From Ideonella sp. MAG2 (lineage in GTDB: Bacteria; Pseudomonadota; Gammaproteobacteria; Burkholderiales; Burkholderiaceae_C), in contig PTEU01000001.1 of assembly GCA_004359425.1 (NCBI GenBank), forward strand, positions 1,752,114 to 1,816,113: a stretch of DNA of 64,000 nucleotides. The letters run 5' to 3'. The notes below the pieces were generated by a model. The model ran no database searches, was not told the DNA's origin, and was given only the letters and a program-made list of their open reading frames with translations. This document shows, piece by piece, positions 32,757 to 42,401 of the stretch (the stretch's first letter is position 1; the number at the start of each line of letters is the position of its first letter). The position numbers and the translations under genes are program-made.

Positions 32757-33443
32757 ATGAAACTGAGCCAGATTCTCTTTAGCCAAGGGTTTGGAACCCG
32801 CCGGGTGTGCTTTGGCATGATTAACGCGGGCCTAGTGCGCCACGAGGGCCGCGTCCTCGACGACCCCCATGAGGACCTGGAGACCGCCGGCCTGGTACTG
32901 ACGGTGGAAGGCAAGCCCTGGCCCTTCCACGAAAAGGCCTTGGTCATGCTGCACAAGCCTGCGGGCTATGAGTGCTCGCAAAAGCCCAAACACCACCCCA
33001 GTGTCATGACCCTGCTGCCGCCACCGCTGCGTAACCGGGGCGTGCAACCCATTGGTCGCCTGGATGAAGACACCACTGGCCTGCTGCTTTTGACGGAGGA
33101 CGGTAGCCTCATCCACAAGCTGACCTCGCCCAAGCACCATGTGCCCAAGGTTTACGAAGTGGGCTGCAAACACCCTCTCGGCGATGACCAAGTGCAGCGC
33201 TTGCTGGCCGGGGTGGTGCTGGACGATGACCCCCAACCCGTCAAGGCTGCCGCCTGTGAGCGTGTCAGCGAGCACCATTTGCGCCTGACCTTGACCGAGG
33301 GCAAGTACCACCAAGTAAAACGCATGGTGGCCGCCGTCAGCAACCGGGTGGAGACCTTGCACCGCAGCAGCTTTGGGCATTTGGTGCTGCCGCCAGACCT
33401 GGCCCCTGGCCAATGGTGCTGGGTGGGCACCTGGCCCAAATAG
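32757..33443 (+). CDS. rsuA: 16S rRNA pseudouridine synthase, RsuA family
   Basis: Isomerises a specific uridine in 16S rRNA to pseudouridine. The start at 32757 gives MKLSQILFSQGFGTRRVCFG, an S4-like RNA-binding domain (residues 1-60). The catalytic domain carries the signature GRLDEDTTGLLLLTEDG, with the essential Asp, followed by KVYEVGCKHPL and EGKYHQVKRMVAAVSNRV. At 228 residues it fits RsuA. An upstream in-frame start overlaps the peptidase remnant and was rejected. RluB/E/F-type specificity cannot be fully excluded. Confidence 0.88.
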   Translation: MKLSQILFSQGFGTRRVCFGMINAGLVRHEGRVLDDPHEDLETAGLVLTVEGKPWPFHEKALVMLHKPAGYECSQKPKHHPSVMTLLPPPLRNRGVQPIGRLDEDTTGLLLLTEDGSLIHKLTSPKHHVPKVYEVGCKHPLGDDQVQRLLAGVVLDDDPQPVKAAACERVSEHHLRLTLTEGKYHQVKRMVAAVSNRVETLHRSSFGHLVLPPDLAPGQWCWVGTWPK

Positions 33444-33503
33444 CCTGCATAACCGACTGACAGAGTATGCTCAGCGCAGCACGGCCTGAGAGAGAGACTG
33501 ACT

Positions 33504-35345
33504 TTGCCTGAACCTGCTGCCGCCCCTGCGCCTGAAGAGCCCCGCCTAGACGCTGCACGGCCTGAGCCACAGTCTCACATCGCCGACGACATCGCGTTCG
33601 ACCGTCTGCAAGCCCTGTACGCCGGGGCCTATGCGCCCGTGATCTCGGGCCTGTTCTTCGCACTGGTCGTGACATCGGCGGTCGAGCCCCACTTCGGCCC
33701 GGCCCTGGCTTGGGGCTGGTGCATCAGCAAGCTGGCCATAGGCCTGCTGCGCTTGGTCGTCTGCCTCAGCTTTGCTCGGTCCCCCCACCGGCGCACCCAT
33801 ATGCAGCGCTGGCTGGCCATCTTCACCACCACCCTGCTGCTCGACGGCATCAGTTGGGGCCTCATGGGGGGCCTGTTTTGCCAATCCGGCAACCCCATGA
33901 TCGACGGCATGATTTTGGCCTCCTCAGTGGGTGTGGGGGCCGTCAGCCTGTTCCCGCTCTTGCCCTACCGTCGGCTGGCGATTCCTTTCTTGCTGATCGG
34001 TATGCTGCCTATCGCCGTGGTCTATGCCTTCAGCGGACGATACGGGGCTTGGTATGTTGTGGGCGGACTGTTCATTTACGTTGCGGTCTTGAGCGCAGAA
34101 GCCATACGCAGCGAGCGCCGGGCCTTGGAGCTGCTGCGGCTGCGGTTTGAAAACAGCGCCATTGCGGCCAGCCAACGCGAGGCATTGGCCATGGCGCGCC
34201 ACGCCAGCGCCGCCAAAAGCCGGTTTCTGGCCACCGTCAGCCACGAGTTGAGAACCCCGCTCAACGGCATTTTGGGCACTGTCGCGCTGATGCGCCTGGA
34301 CGGCCTCAGCGCCAAGCAAGGCGAGCGGCTGGGCGTGGTCAAGCAATCGGCCGACTATCTCTTGACCGTGCTGGGCGATTTGCTGGATTTCTCCCGCATC
34401 GAGCACGGCCGCATCGACATCCACCCCAAAAACACTGATGTCCGCACCACGGTACGCGAGGTCACCGACCTGCTGGCCGCCTTGGCTGCGGATCGTGGCT
34501 TGACCTTCAATGTCACCATCTCGCCGCGGGTTCCCAGCCAGGTGTGCTGTGACGCTGCCCGGGTCAAGCAAGTCTTGCACAACCTGCTGGGCAATGCGCT
34601 CAAGTTCACCCCCACGGGGGGGAGCGTGAGCTTGCAAGTCAACAGCCTGCCTGCACCCACCTCTCCTTCAGACCAGCAGCTCATCTTCACCATTGCCGAC
34701 TCCGGCCCCGGCGTCCCAGCCCAAGACCGGGAACGCATCTTTCAAGCCTTTGAGCAAAGCACCTCCGCCAACGGCCAAGCACACATCGGTACCGGCCTGG
34801 GTTTGACCATCTCGCGCGAGTTGGCGCGCGCCATGGGGGGTGATGTGAGCTGCCTCAGCGGGGTCGACGCAGGGGCTTGCTTCGAGTTCTGGCTGCCCTG
34901 CCAACCGGTGCTCGCCACCGTCCCGGCCAGTGCCACTGCCACTCAGCCCCTGGGGCTTTTGCAAGGGCACGCGCTCTTGGTCGAAGATCAACCCGTCAAC
35001 GCCATGGTGGCCAAAGCACTGTTGGAGCACTTTGGCCTGACCGTGGATCTGGTGGGCGACGGCATCCAGGCCTTGGCATGGTTGGAACACCACCGCCCGG
35101 ACATTGTGCTGATGGACTGCCAAATGCCTCACATGGACGGCTGGGAGGCCACCCGGCGCTGGCGTGCGCTTGAAGCTGCGCACCCCAACACGCCACGCTT
35201 GCCCATCATCGCCTTGACGGCCAATGCCGTGCTGGGTGATGAGGAGCGCTGCCTAGCAGCGGGCATGGACGCCTACCTGCCCAAACCCTATGAGCCGGAA
35301 GCCCTGCAAGCCATGCTCAGCCGCTGGCTGCCGCAGGCCCGATAA
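33504..35345 (+). CDS. Hybrid sensor histidine kinase/response regulator
   Basis: A 613-residue membrane kinase with a likely TTG start at 33504. The N-terminal half has about five or six hydrophobic segments (residues about 40-190). A HisKA domain follows with the phosphoacceptor in SHELRTPLNG, then an HATPase domain with HNLLGNALKFTPTGG, DSGPGVP and GTGLGLTISRELARAMGG. A C-terminal receiver domain starts at HALLVEDQPVN, with predicted phospho-Asp in DIVLMDCQMPHMDGWEAT and KPYEPE near the end. No separate output domain or partner gene is adjacent, and the signal sensed is unknown. Confidence 0.9.
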   Translation: MPEPAAAPAPEEPRLDAARPEPQSHIADDIAFDRLQALYAGAYAPVISGLFFALVVTSAVEPHFGPALAWGWCISKLAIGLLRLVVCLSFARSPHRRTHMQRWLAIFTTTLLLDGISWGLMGGLFCQSGNPMIDGMILASSVGVGAVSLFPLLPYRRLAIPFLLIGMLPIAVVYAFSGRYGAWYVVGGLFIYVAVLSAEAIRSERRALELLRLRFENSAIAASQREALAMARHASAAKSRFLATVSHELRTPLNGILGTVALMRLDGLSAKQGERLGVVKQSADYLLTVLGDLLDFSRIEHGRIDIHPKNTDVRTTVREVTDLLAALAADRGLTFNVTISPRVPSQVCCDAARVKQVLHNLLGNALKFTPTGGSVSLQVNSLPAPTSPSDQQLIFTIADSGPGVPAQDRERIFQAFEQSTSANGQAHIGTGLGLTISRELARAMGGDVSCLSGVDAGACFEFWLPCQPVLATVPASATATQPLGLLQGHALLVEDQPVNAMVAKALLEHFGLTVDLVGDGIQALAWLEHHRPDIVLMDCQMPHMDGWEATRRWRALEAAHPNTPRLPIIALTANAVLGDEERCLAAGMDAYLPKPYEPEALQAMLSRWLPQAR

Positions 35346-35354
35346 TCCAGCGCC

Positions 35355-36320
35355 ATGCGAATCTACCGGGCCCAACGCCCCCGCTCCAACGCAGCCGACA
35401 AAGGCTGCGCCCTCACCATCGGCAACTTTGACGGCGTCCACCGTGGCCACCAAGCCATGTTGGCCCTGTTGACCAACGAGGCCCGCCACCGCGGCCTGCG
35501 CAGTTGCGTGATGACCTTTGAACCCCACCCGCGCGACTGGTTTGCCCAGAAAGCAGGCAAGCCCGAGTTGGCACCGCTGCGCATTGCGCCGCTGCGCGAC
35601 AAGCTGGCCGAGCTGCAGCGCTGCGGGGTGGACGACGTGGTGCTGATGCGTTTTGACGACCGCCTGGCTAGCCTCAGCCCCACCGACTTCATCGACCAAG
35701 TGCTGTGCCAAGGCCTGAACGCCCGCTATGTGCTGGTGGGCGATGACTTCCGTTTTGGCGCCAAGCGGGCTGGCGACTACGCCCTGCTCGACGAGCAAGG
35801 CGCCAGCAAAGGCTTTGATGTGGCGCGCATGATGAGCTACGAGGTCCACGGCCTGCGGGTCAGCTCCTCGGCCGTGCGTGAGGCCCTGGCAGCCGGCGAC
35901 ATGGTGCAAGCCGCGCGCTTGATCGGCCGCCACTACAGCATCAGCGGCCACGTGGTTCATGGCCGAAAGCTCGGGCGCGACCTGGGTTTTCGCACGCTCA
36001 ACCTGCGCTTTCCCTCGCATCGCCCAGCCGCCCAAGGCATTTTTGTGGTGCAAGTGCATGGCCTGACCGAGCAGCCCTTGGCCGGGGTGGCCTCGCTGGG
36101 TGTAAGGCCCACCATCGAGGACGCCGGGCGCGTGCTGCTGGAAGTGCATTGCCTCGATTGGCCTGCGGGCCTGGCCCTGGACGCCGGCTATGCCCGCATC
36201 TTGCAGGTGGACCTGCTGCACAAGCTGCACGACGAACGCAAATACGACGGCCTGGAGGCGCTGGTGGCCGGCATTGCCCAAGATGTGGTCGATGCCCGAG
36301 CCTGGTGGGCGGCCCGGTAG
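35355..36320 (+). CDS. ribF: Bifunctional riboflavin kinase / FAD synthetase
   Basis: Converts riboflavin to FMN and then to FAD. The 321-residue protein has the adenylyltransferase signature TIGNFDGVHRGHQAML (about residues 21-36), the FEPHPRDWF loop and the VSSSAVREALAAGD end of domain 1. The riboflavin kinase domain starts at YSISGHVVHGRKLGRDLGFRT and contains GVASLGVRPTI and DLLHKLHDERKYDGLEAL. It lies upstream of ileS and lspA, a common proteobacterial order, and 9 bases after the kinase gene. Confidence 0.95.
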   Translation: MRIYRAQRPRSNAADKGCALTIGNFDGVHRGHQAMLALLTNEARHRGLRSCVMTFEPHPRDWFAQKAGKPELAPLRIAPLRDKLAELQRCGVDDVVLMRFDDRLASLSPTDFIDQVLCQGLNARYVLVGDDFRFGAKRAGDYALLDEQGASKGFDVARMMSYEVHGLRVSSSAVREALAAGDMVQAARLIGRHYSISGHVVHGRKLGRDLGFRTLNLRFPSHRPAAQGIFVVQVHGLTEQPLAGVASLGVRPTIEDAGRVLLEVHCLDWPAGLALDAGYARILQVDLLHKLHDERKYDGLEALVAGIAQDVVDARAWWAAR

Positions 36321-36650
36321 AATCCGAAGCATGTTCACCCGCGCTGCCCCCTCGCCGACGCCCTGGTTCTGGGCCCCTGTGGCCGACCGTGGTCATGCCT
36401 GCACCCGTCGGCAGACCACGCGCGATCGAATTTGGCGCTCGAAAGAAAACGCCGGGCCGCCCCAAGTTTTCTTGCTCCCCTTGGGGGATGGGTTGGGCGA
36501 AGCCTAACCCTAGGGGCACCCTGCCTGCGCAGCCGGCGCTCGCGCGCTGGCCCAAGCTGACCGCCACCCGTCAGCCCCTCTTTGGGAACCAAGCCCACCG
36601 CCATCGGGCTGCGTCCCTTTTCAGACCGAATTTGAGCGAGACCCTGCGCC
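36321..36650. other. 330-base ribF-ileS gap with a G/C hairpin repeat
   Basis: No supported gene. A short frame starting near 36331 lacks a ribosome-binding site and resembles nothing known. The segment 36454-36516 begins with the same 13 bases as the repeat inside meaB (GGGCCGCCCCAAG) and continues with CTCCCCTTGGGGG, so it belongs to the same dispersed family. The ileS promoter or leader must lie here; I cannot place it. Confidence 0.6.
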
Positions 36651-38833
36651 ATGACCGACGCCAAAAAGACACCCGCTGCCGACAAACCCGCCAGCACCCT
36701 GAACCTGCCCGACACCGCCTTCCCCATGCGCGGCGACCTGCCCAAGCGCGAGCCAGGTTGGGTACAGCAATGGAACGCCCAGGAGGGTGAGGAAGGCCTC
36801 TACAAGCGCCTGCGCGATGCGCGCGCGGGAGCCCCGCTGTTCGTGCTGCACGACGGCCCGCCCTATGCCAATGGCAAGCTGCACATCGGCCACGCGCTGA
36901 ACAAGGTGCTCAAGGACATGATCGTCAAGAGCCGCCAATTGGCCGGTTTTGACGCCCAGTACATCCCCGGCTGGGACTGCCACGGCCTGCCCATCGAGAA
37001 CGCCATCGAAAAGCTGCATGGCCGCAATCTCAGCCGTGACGACATGCAGGCCAAGAGCCGCGCCTATGCCACCGAGCAAATCGGCCAGCAGCGCGAGGAC
37101 TTCAAGCGCCTGGGCGTGCTGGGCGATTGGGAGCGCCCCTACCGCACCATGGACCCGGCCAACGAGGCCGGCCAGATCCGCGCCTTCAAGCGCGTGATCG
37201 AGCGCGGCTTTGTCTACCGTGGGCTCAAGCCGGTGTACTGGTGCTTTGACTGCGGCTCCTCCCTGGCCGAGTTCGAGATCGAGTACCAGGACAAAAAGAG
37301 CGAAACCCTGGACGTCGCCTTTGAGACCGACGACGCAACCAAGCTCGCCGCCGCCTTCGGCCTCCCCGCTTTACCTGCGGGCCAGAGCGCCTTCGCGGTA
37401 ATCTGGACCACCACCGCGTGGACCATCCCGGCCAACCAGGCCCTCAACGCCCACCCCGAGCTGCGCTACGCCCTGGTGCAAACCGAAAAAGGCTGCTTGG
37501 TGCTGGCCGAGAGCCTGGTCGATAAGTGCCTGGAGCGCTTTGGCCTCACCGGCCAAGTCCTGGCCACCACCGTGGGCGCCAAACTGGGTGGGCTGAACTT
37601 CCGTCACCCGCTTTATGACGTGGACGCCGGCTACCGGCGGCTGTCGCCCGTCTTCATCGCCGAGTATGTGAGCGACAGCGACGGCACCGGCATCGTCCAC
37701 TCCTCGCCCGCTTATGGCGTGGACGACTTCAACTCCTGCATCGCCAACGGCATCCGCTACGACCAGATCCTGAACCCCGTGCAGGGCAACGGCAGCTATG
37801 CGGCCGACTTCCCGCTTTTTGGCGGCCTGCACATCTGGAAGGCGGTATCGGTCATCCTGGAAGCCTTGAAGAACGCAGGCCGCTTGATGGCCACGGTCAG
37901 CATCACCCACAGCTACCCGCACTGCTGGCGCCACAAAACGCCGGTGATCTACCGTGCCGCCGCGCAGTGGTTCATCCGCATGGACGAAGGCGAGGGCGTG
38001 TTCACCCAAGACAAAGCGCCCAAGACCCTGCGCCAATTGGCCTTGGACGCGATTGATCAAACCGCCTTCTACCCCGAGAACGGCCGCGCCCGCCTGCGCG
38101 ACATGATCGCCAACCGGCCCGACTGGTGCATCTCGCGCCAGCGCTCCTGGGGCGTGCCCGTGCCTTTCTTCCTGCACAAGGATTCGGGCGAGCTGCACCC
38201 CAACACCATGGCCATCTTGGACCAGGCGGCCGACATCGTGGAGGCGGGCGGCATCGAGGCCTGGAGCCGCGTCACGGCCGAGGAGATCCTGGGCGCTGCA
38301 GACGCGCCGCACTACACCAAAAGCACCGACATCCTGGAGGTGTGGTTCGACTCCGGCTCCACCTTCCAGCACGTGCTGCGCGGCAGCCATGCCAACGCCT
38401 ATGCGGTCAAGCCTTATCACGAGAGCGGCCCGGAGGCCGACCTCTACCTGGAAGGCCATGACCAGCACCGCGGCTGGTTCCACAGCTCGCTGCTGCTGGG
38501 CTGCGCGCTCTATGACCGCGCGCCCTACAAGGGCCTACGGCAGGCCAAGTGGGTGCCTCGCTGCAAGCCACGCTGCGCATCACCGCCAACGCCGAAGACG
38601 CCGCCTTGCTGCGCGGCTTGGGCGCGGACCTGAAGTTCGTCACCATCACCTCTGGAGTCAGCGTGGAAGACGGCGCGGAGCTGGCCGTTCAGGTCAGCCC
38701 CAGCACCGCCCCCAAGTGCGAGCGCTGCTGGCACTATGTGGATGATGTCGGGCAGCAGCCGGAGCACCCAGGTCTGTGCGGCCGTTGCGTCAGCAATCTG
38801 CATGGCGCGGGTGAAACTCGCCTCATCGCCTAA
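36651..38833 (+). pseudogene. ileS: Isoleucyl-tRNA synthetase, internal deletion with frameshift
   Basis: Charges tRNA-Ile. The 5' part from the ATG at 36651 includes the HIGH motif in [14 protein letters not shown], the CP1 editing domain and [15 protein letters not shown], and ends at the substrate region [20 protein letters not shown]. The frame is then lost near 38540. A second frame resumes at [19 protein letters not shown] and reaches the C-terminal zinc-binding CERCWHYVDDV and CGRCVSNLHG. About 725 of the usual 940-950 codons are present. The missing stretch includes the KMSKS loop and the anticodon-binding domain. IleS is essential, so unless another copy exists this is probably an assembly error. 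Confidence 0.9.
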
Positions 38834-38844
38834 GCGTCAGTACC

Positions 38845-39369
38845 ATGGCCCGTAAGCTCTCACTCTCTGGCCGCTCAGGCCCCAGCCTGGCGTTGTGGCT
38901 GGGCCTCGCCGCCGTCATCATCTTGTTGGATCAGTTCACCAAGGTGCTGATCGTCGGCAACTTCCAACTGGGAGACAGCCACACCGTCACCTCCTACTTC
39001 AATGTGGTGCGGGTGCACAACACGGGTGCGGCCTTCAGCTTTTTGGCCGATGCCGCGGGCTGGCAGCGCTGGTTCTTTGTGGGCTTGGGCGCGGTGGCCT
39101 CGGGCGTGATTGTGTGGATGCTGCGCAGCCACCCCACGCAAAAGCTGTTCTGCCTGGCCGTCACGCTGATCTTGGGCGGTGCCGTCGGCAATGTCATCGA
39201 CCGCATCTGGCATGGCTATGTGGTCGATTTTTTGCAGTTCCACTGGGACTTCTTGTCGCCCGTTTTTCATGGGGGCTACTTCCCCAGCTTCAACGTGGCC
39301 GACATGGCCATTACCGGGGGAGCAATCGGCTTGATCCTCGACGAGTTGTTGCGCGTACGGCGGAGTTGA
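38845..39369 (+). CDS. lspA: Lipoprotein signal peptidase
   Basis: Inner-membrane aspartic protease that removes the signal peptide from prolipoproteins after lipidation. The 174-residue protein has four hydrophobic segments and both catalytic aspartates: [11 protein letters not shown] and [11 protein letters not shown]. The family motif [18 protein letters not shown] is also present. It follows ileS by 11 bases in the usual order. The entericidin-like lipoprotein earlier in the window would be one of its substrates. Confidence 0.95.
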   Translation: MARKLSLSGRSGPSLALWLGLAAVIILLDQFTKVLIVGNFQLGDSHTVTSYFNVVRVHNTGAAFSFLADAAGWQRWFFVGLGAVASGVIVWMLRSHPTQKLFCLAVTLILGGAVGNVIDRIWHGYVVDFLQFHWDFLSPVFHGGYFPSFNVADMAITGGAIGLILDELLRVRRS

Positions 39370-39538
39370 CCCCACCCAGCGCCAGCGGCGCTGCGCACTA
39401 TTGCCGGGTTTTTCACCCGCTGAACCGGGGTTAGCTTGGGGCCTTGCGGCGCTAACGTGGCGGCTAAGAGCACCACCTCGGCCTGAGATGCCTGTCTCGG
39501 ACAGGCCTAAGACCGGGGTTTGCCTGCACGGAGTCCCC

Positions 39539-40775
39539 ATGAAAAATCGTCTGCTTGCCTCTCACCGCGCCACCACCCCACGCACCCAAACTGCCCCGAC
39601 CTGGAGCGTGCTGGAAGAAGGACGCACTCGCGCGCCGCATCAGTCGGGCTTCACGCCCTATGACCCGCTGGCCTTCAATTTGGCCGATTCCTCCCTGGCC
39701 GAACTGGGCATAGACACCGAGGGATTGGACTGCTGCACCATGAGCGTGGCCCCGGTTTATGCCCGCAGCCTGGAGCCCCTGTCCATTCGCCTGAATGTAC
39801 AGCGCCGTGAACACGCCACCGACGCCGATGTGCTGCTGGTTTGGAAGAGCCTGTGTACCCACCTGGCCGACATCAAATGCCCCATCTGGGTCCGTGTCAA
39901 CAACGACCGTTGGTTGCAGCGCCTGCTCACCCTAGAGAGCCCGCGCGAGCTGCTGCTGGAAGTGCCGGTGTTTCTGGCCTCCGACGATGTGTGGTGCTCG
40001 GACCTGCCGCCCAACAGCTCACGCGGCCCCGACCTCATCATCAATGGCCGCCCCAGCAGCCAAGTGCCCAGCCGCCTCTTGCAGCGGGTGAGTTGCGTGC
40101 TGTTCGACCGCAACGACGAGCGCCGTCATTTGGAGCCCGTGGGAGCCGCCTACCAGGCCATGCGCACCACGCCGTTTGTACATGAGCGCTGCAGCTCACC
40201 CGAAGAGGTGGATGCATCGTTCGAGTTGGGAGCCTTCGGGGTGGTGGGCCATGAATGGGCCACGCAGTCCGCCAACGAGACCAGCTCCGCCCTGGCCGAC
40301 CACCGCTAAGGCCCTCAGCCTGTCTAGGCGCGCTCATTTGGTGCGTGCCGCCGCCTTGATGCTGCCCTTGGTCATTGGCCGCCATCTGGGCCGCACCTTG
40401 GGCTTTCCGGCCACTTATCGGGCCTTGTTCCTGGCCCACTTGATGGCGGACCAAGCCGACCAGGAATTGCGCGACCTGGCCTTCATGGCCGCCGCCGTCT
40501 CCACCTTGCCCGCTGTGCTGCAACTCAGCGGCGACGAAGTGGCCCGCTTGCTGCACCTGCCGCTGCGCGTCAAAGAGTCGCTCAACGGCCGAGGCGATTT
40601 GCACCCCTGGGTCAAATTGGCCGAAGCCTCCGATACCCTGCCGCCGCTCGAAGTGCGCAATGCCGCCCAGGCCCTGCGCATTGGCCAGCGCGAGGTCAAC
40701 CAGACCCTGATCTTCAGCCTGCGCCAAACCTGCCGCCTGTGGCAGCCGCAATGGGCTGAGGCCTTGGGCCTGTAA
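39539..40775 (+). pseudogene. Degenerate EAL/HDOD (YuxH-like) signalling protein, split into two frames
   Basis: The first frame starts at 39539 (MKNRLLASHRATTPRTQ, preceded by GGAG) and ends at 40309. It resembles the EAL half of YuxH-like proteins: LEPLSIRLNVQR, PRELLLEVPVFL and ELGAFGVVGHEW align with the family's substrate-barrel strands, but the EAL catalytic glutamates are not evident. A second frame, convincing from about 40320, matches the C-terminal HDOD-associated tail: RAHLVRAAALMLP, LAFMAAAVSTLPAVLQLSGDE, LPLRVKESL. Roughly 80 residues expected between them are absent and the frame changes. Alternatively these are two small genes of unknown function. The family assignment is by pattern only. 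Confidence 0.55.
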
Positions 40776-40859
40776 GCCAGACACCCCTTGGGGCGGGTTT
40801 GCCCCAGGGCGGGTGTGCCCGCTGGACGCCGAGGCTGCGCTTGCGTAAGCTCAAGGGCC

Positions 40860-41714
40860 ATGCAGGCTGACACCCCTTCCTCCCCCGACGACCTCACCAC
40901 AGGCCCCGCCTCCAGCCCTCCCGCTGAACTCGACGCCGAACTGGCTCGCCAAAGCCTGCATTTGCGCCCTTTGAGTTGGGGTGCCCCCTTGAGATGGATC
41001 AAGTTGGGCTTTAAGGACTTTGTTCGTGCGCCCGGCATTGGCCTGTTCTACGGGGCCTGCTTCATGGCCATGGGCTGGGCTTTGCTCAAAGTCTTTGAGT
41101 CTGCCCCCGCCTACACCTTGGCCTTGTCAGCCGGCTTTTTGCTCATGGGGCCCTTTATGTGCCTGGGCCTCTACCATGCCAGCAAACAGTTAGAGCAAGG
41201 CCTGAAACCCGACTTTGGCCAAAGCCTGCTGGCCTGGGACACCCGCACCGGTACCCTGGCCATTTTTGGCTTTGTGCTGCTGGTCTTGGAGATGATCTGG
41301 GGTCGCGCCTCGCTGATTGTTTTTGCCGTCAGCTTTGACGGCATGCCCGACTTCAAAGGCTCGCTGCTGGCCCTGCTCAACCCCGAGAACATCGACTTCA
41401 TCATCGCCTATGTGTTGGTAGGCGCCTTCTTCGCTGGGCTGATCTTTGCCGTCACGGTGATCTCCATCCCCATGATTCTGGATAGGCCTACCGACGCCAT
41501 CACCGCTGGGCTCACCAGCTTCAAACTGGTGCTCACCCAACCCGGTGTGATGCTGTGGTGGGGCTTTTTGCTAACCCTGCTGGTGGTGGCCGCCTTATTG
41601 CCGTGGTTTGCCGGCCTGCTGGTCGTTGGCCCCATCACGGGCCATGCCACCTGGCATGCCTACCGCGAGGCAGTGAGTTACCAGGACGAGCCTCCCCCCG
41701 CCTCGCAACCCTGA
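40860..41714 (+). CDS. DUF2189-family integral membrane protein
   Basis: A 284-residue protein starting MQADTPSSPDDLTTGPASSP. The acidic/proline-rich N-terminal tail is followed by the family motif PLRWIKLGFKDFVRAPGIGLFYG and about six hydrophobic segments. These include LYHASKQLEQG after the second, a loop with IPMILDRPTDAITAGLTS, and a final segment before GHATWHAYREAVSY. The function of this family is unknown. It stands alone, followed by the first sulfur-type promoter motif. Confidence 0.82.
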   Translation: MQADTPSSPDDLTTGPASSPPAELDAELARQSLHLRPLSWGAPLRWIKLGFKDFVRAPGIGLFYGACFMAMGWALLKVFESAPAYTLALSAGFLLMGPFMCLGLYHASKQLEQGLKPDFGQSLLAWDTRTGTLAIFGFVLLVLEMIWGRASLIVFAVSFDGMPDFKGSLLALLNPENIDFIIAYVLVGAFFAGLIFAVTVISIPMILDRPTDAITAGLTSFKLVLTQPGVMLWWGFLLTLLVVAALLPWFAGLLVVGPITGHATWHAYREAVSYQDEPPPASQP

Positions 41715-41757
41715 GAGCGGCTCCGCCTCGCTTCGGCCTCCTTCTATATTCGGTCAT

Positions 41758-41812
41758 CGCATGTCGATGGCTGTTTTCGTTCGTTCCCTGATTGAGCCGT
41801 GGCCTGCAACAT
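41758..41812 (+). promoter_or_regulatory. CysB-type promoter motif, copy A
   Basis: CGCAT is followed 22 bases from its first base by TTCGTTCC, with GTTTT between. The same two blocks at the same spacing precede sbp and cysT. It lies immediately upstream of the small unknown gene and mop. It is the weakest of the three copies; the TAAGCA after CGCAT is missing. Confidence 0.5.
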
Positions 41813-41819
41813 GCGGGCC

Positions 41820-42116
41820 ATGGACATCAATACAGCAAGCACCAGCGCTCACCCTCTGAGCCTGCCCATTACTGGGCAGGCCCTTCGCCAAGCGGTCGCA
41901 CGGCACGATGTGCCCGCCCTCACCAATTTGGCAGGCCAGTTACGCATTGCTGGCTTTCGAGTGGACACACAGCGCCTTATCGACGACCTGCTCCGTCATG
42001 GCTGTACCTCCTTGATCGACCCCTTTGGGCAACGAGTTCCTCTTCAGGTCTCAGTGCCACCGGCCAGCGCACGTTTGCAAGTCGACCAAGCGCTTCCCTT
42101 TCGCATCTGCGCCTGA
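41820..42116 (+). CDS. Small conserved-looking protein of unknown function in the sulfur locus
   Basis: A 98-residue frame starting MDINTASTSAHPLSLPITGQ; an upstream in-frame ATG at 41799 would add seven residues. It looks soluble and mostly helical (ALRQAVARHDVPALTNLAGQLR), with no cysteines apart from two near the C-terminal half (HGCTSL, FRICA) and no signal peptide. I do not recognise the family. It lies behind a CysB-type promoter motif and 43 bases before mop, so it is probably part of the sulfur response. Confidence 0.65.
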   Translation: MDINTASTSAHPLSLPITGQALRQAVARHDVPALTNLAGQLRIAGFRVDTQRLIDDLLRHGCTSLIDPFGQRVPLQVSVPPASARLQVDQALPFRICA

Positions 42117-42159
42117 TCGTCCGCCTTCCTCATCATTCCCCCATCAGGAGTTTTCACCC

Positions 42160-42378
42160 ATGAGCATCATCGCCGTCAACGCACGCAACCAGTTCCGTGG
42201 CAAGGTCCGCGAGATCATCGAAGGCCCGGTCGTCTCCGAGGTCGATGTAGAGACCCCGTCCGGCTTGGTCGTCACTTCCGTCATCACCACCCGCTCGGTG
42301 CATGAGCTGGGTCTGAAGGTGGGCCGCGACGTGGTGGCACTGGTCAAGTCCACCGAAGTGTCCATTGCCACCCTGTGA
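42160..42378 (+). CDS. Molybdopterin-binding-like (Mop/TOBE domain) small protein
   Basis: A 72-residue single TOBE/Mop domain: MSIIAVNARNQFRGKVREII, then VDVETPSGLVVTSVITTRSV and VGRDVVALVKSTEVSIATL. Such molbindins bind molybdate or related oxyanions, often as hexamers. The start is the ATG at 42160 behind AGGAG. Because it sits in a sulfate-uptake locus rather than with molybdenum genes, it may bind sulfate/molybdate-type anions or buffer molybdate taken up alongside sulfate; that is inference. Confidence 0.88.
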   Translation: MSIIAVNARNQFRGKVREIIEGPVVSEVDVETPSGLVVTSVITTRSVHELGLKVGRDVVALVKSTEVSIATL

Positions 42379-42401
42379 CCCCACGATGAAGAGCGCCATT
42401 C

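Noticed and set aside
39490..39520. GCCTGTC-TCG-GACAGGC stem-loop after lspA
   Set aside because: It pairs well but has no T-run and lies about 120 bases past the lspA stop; a terminator call is not supported.
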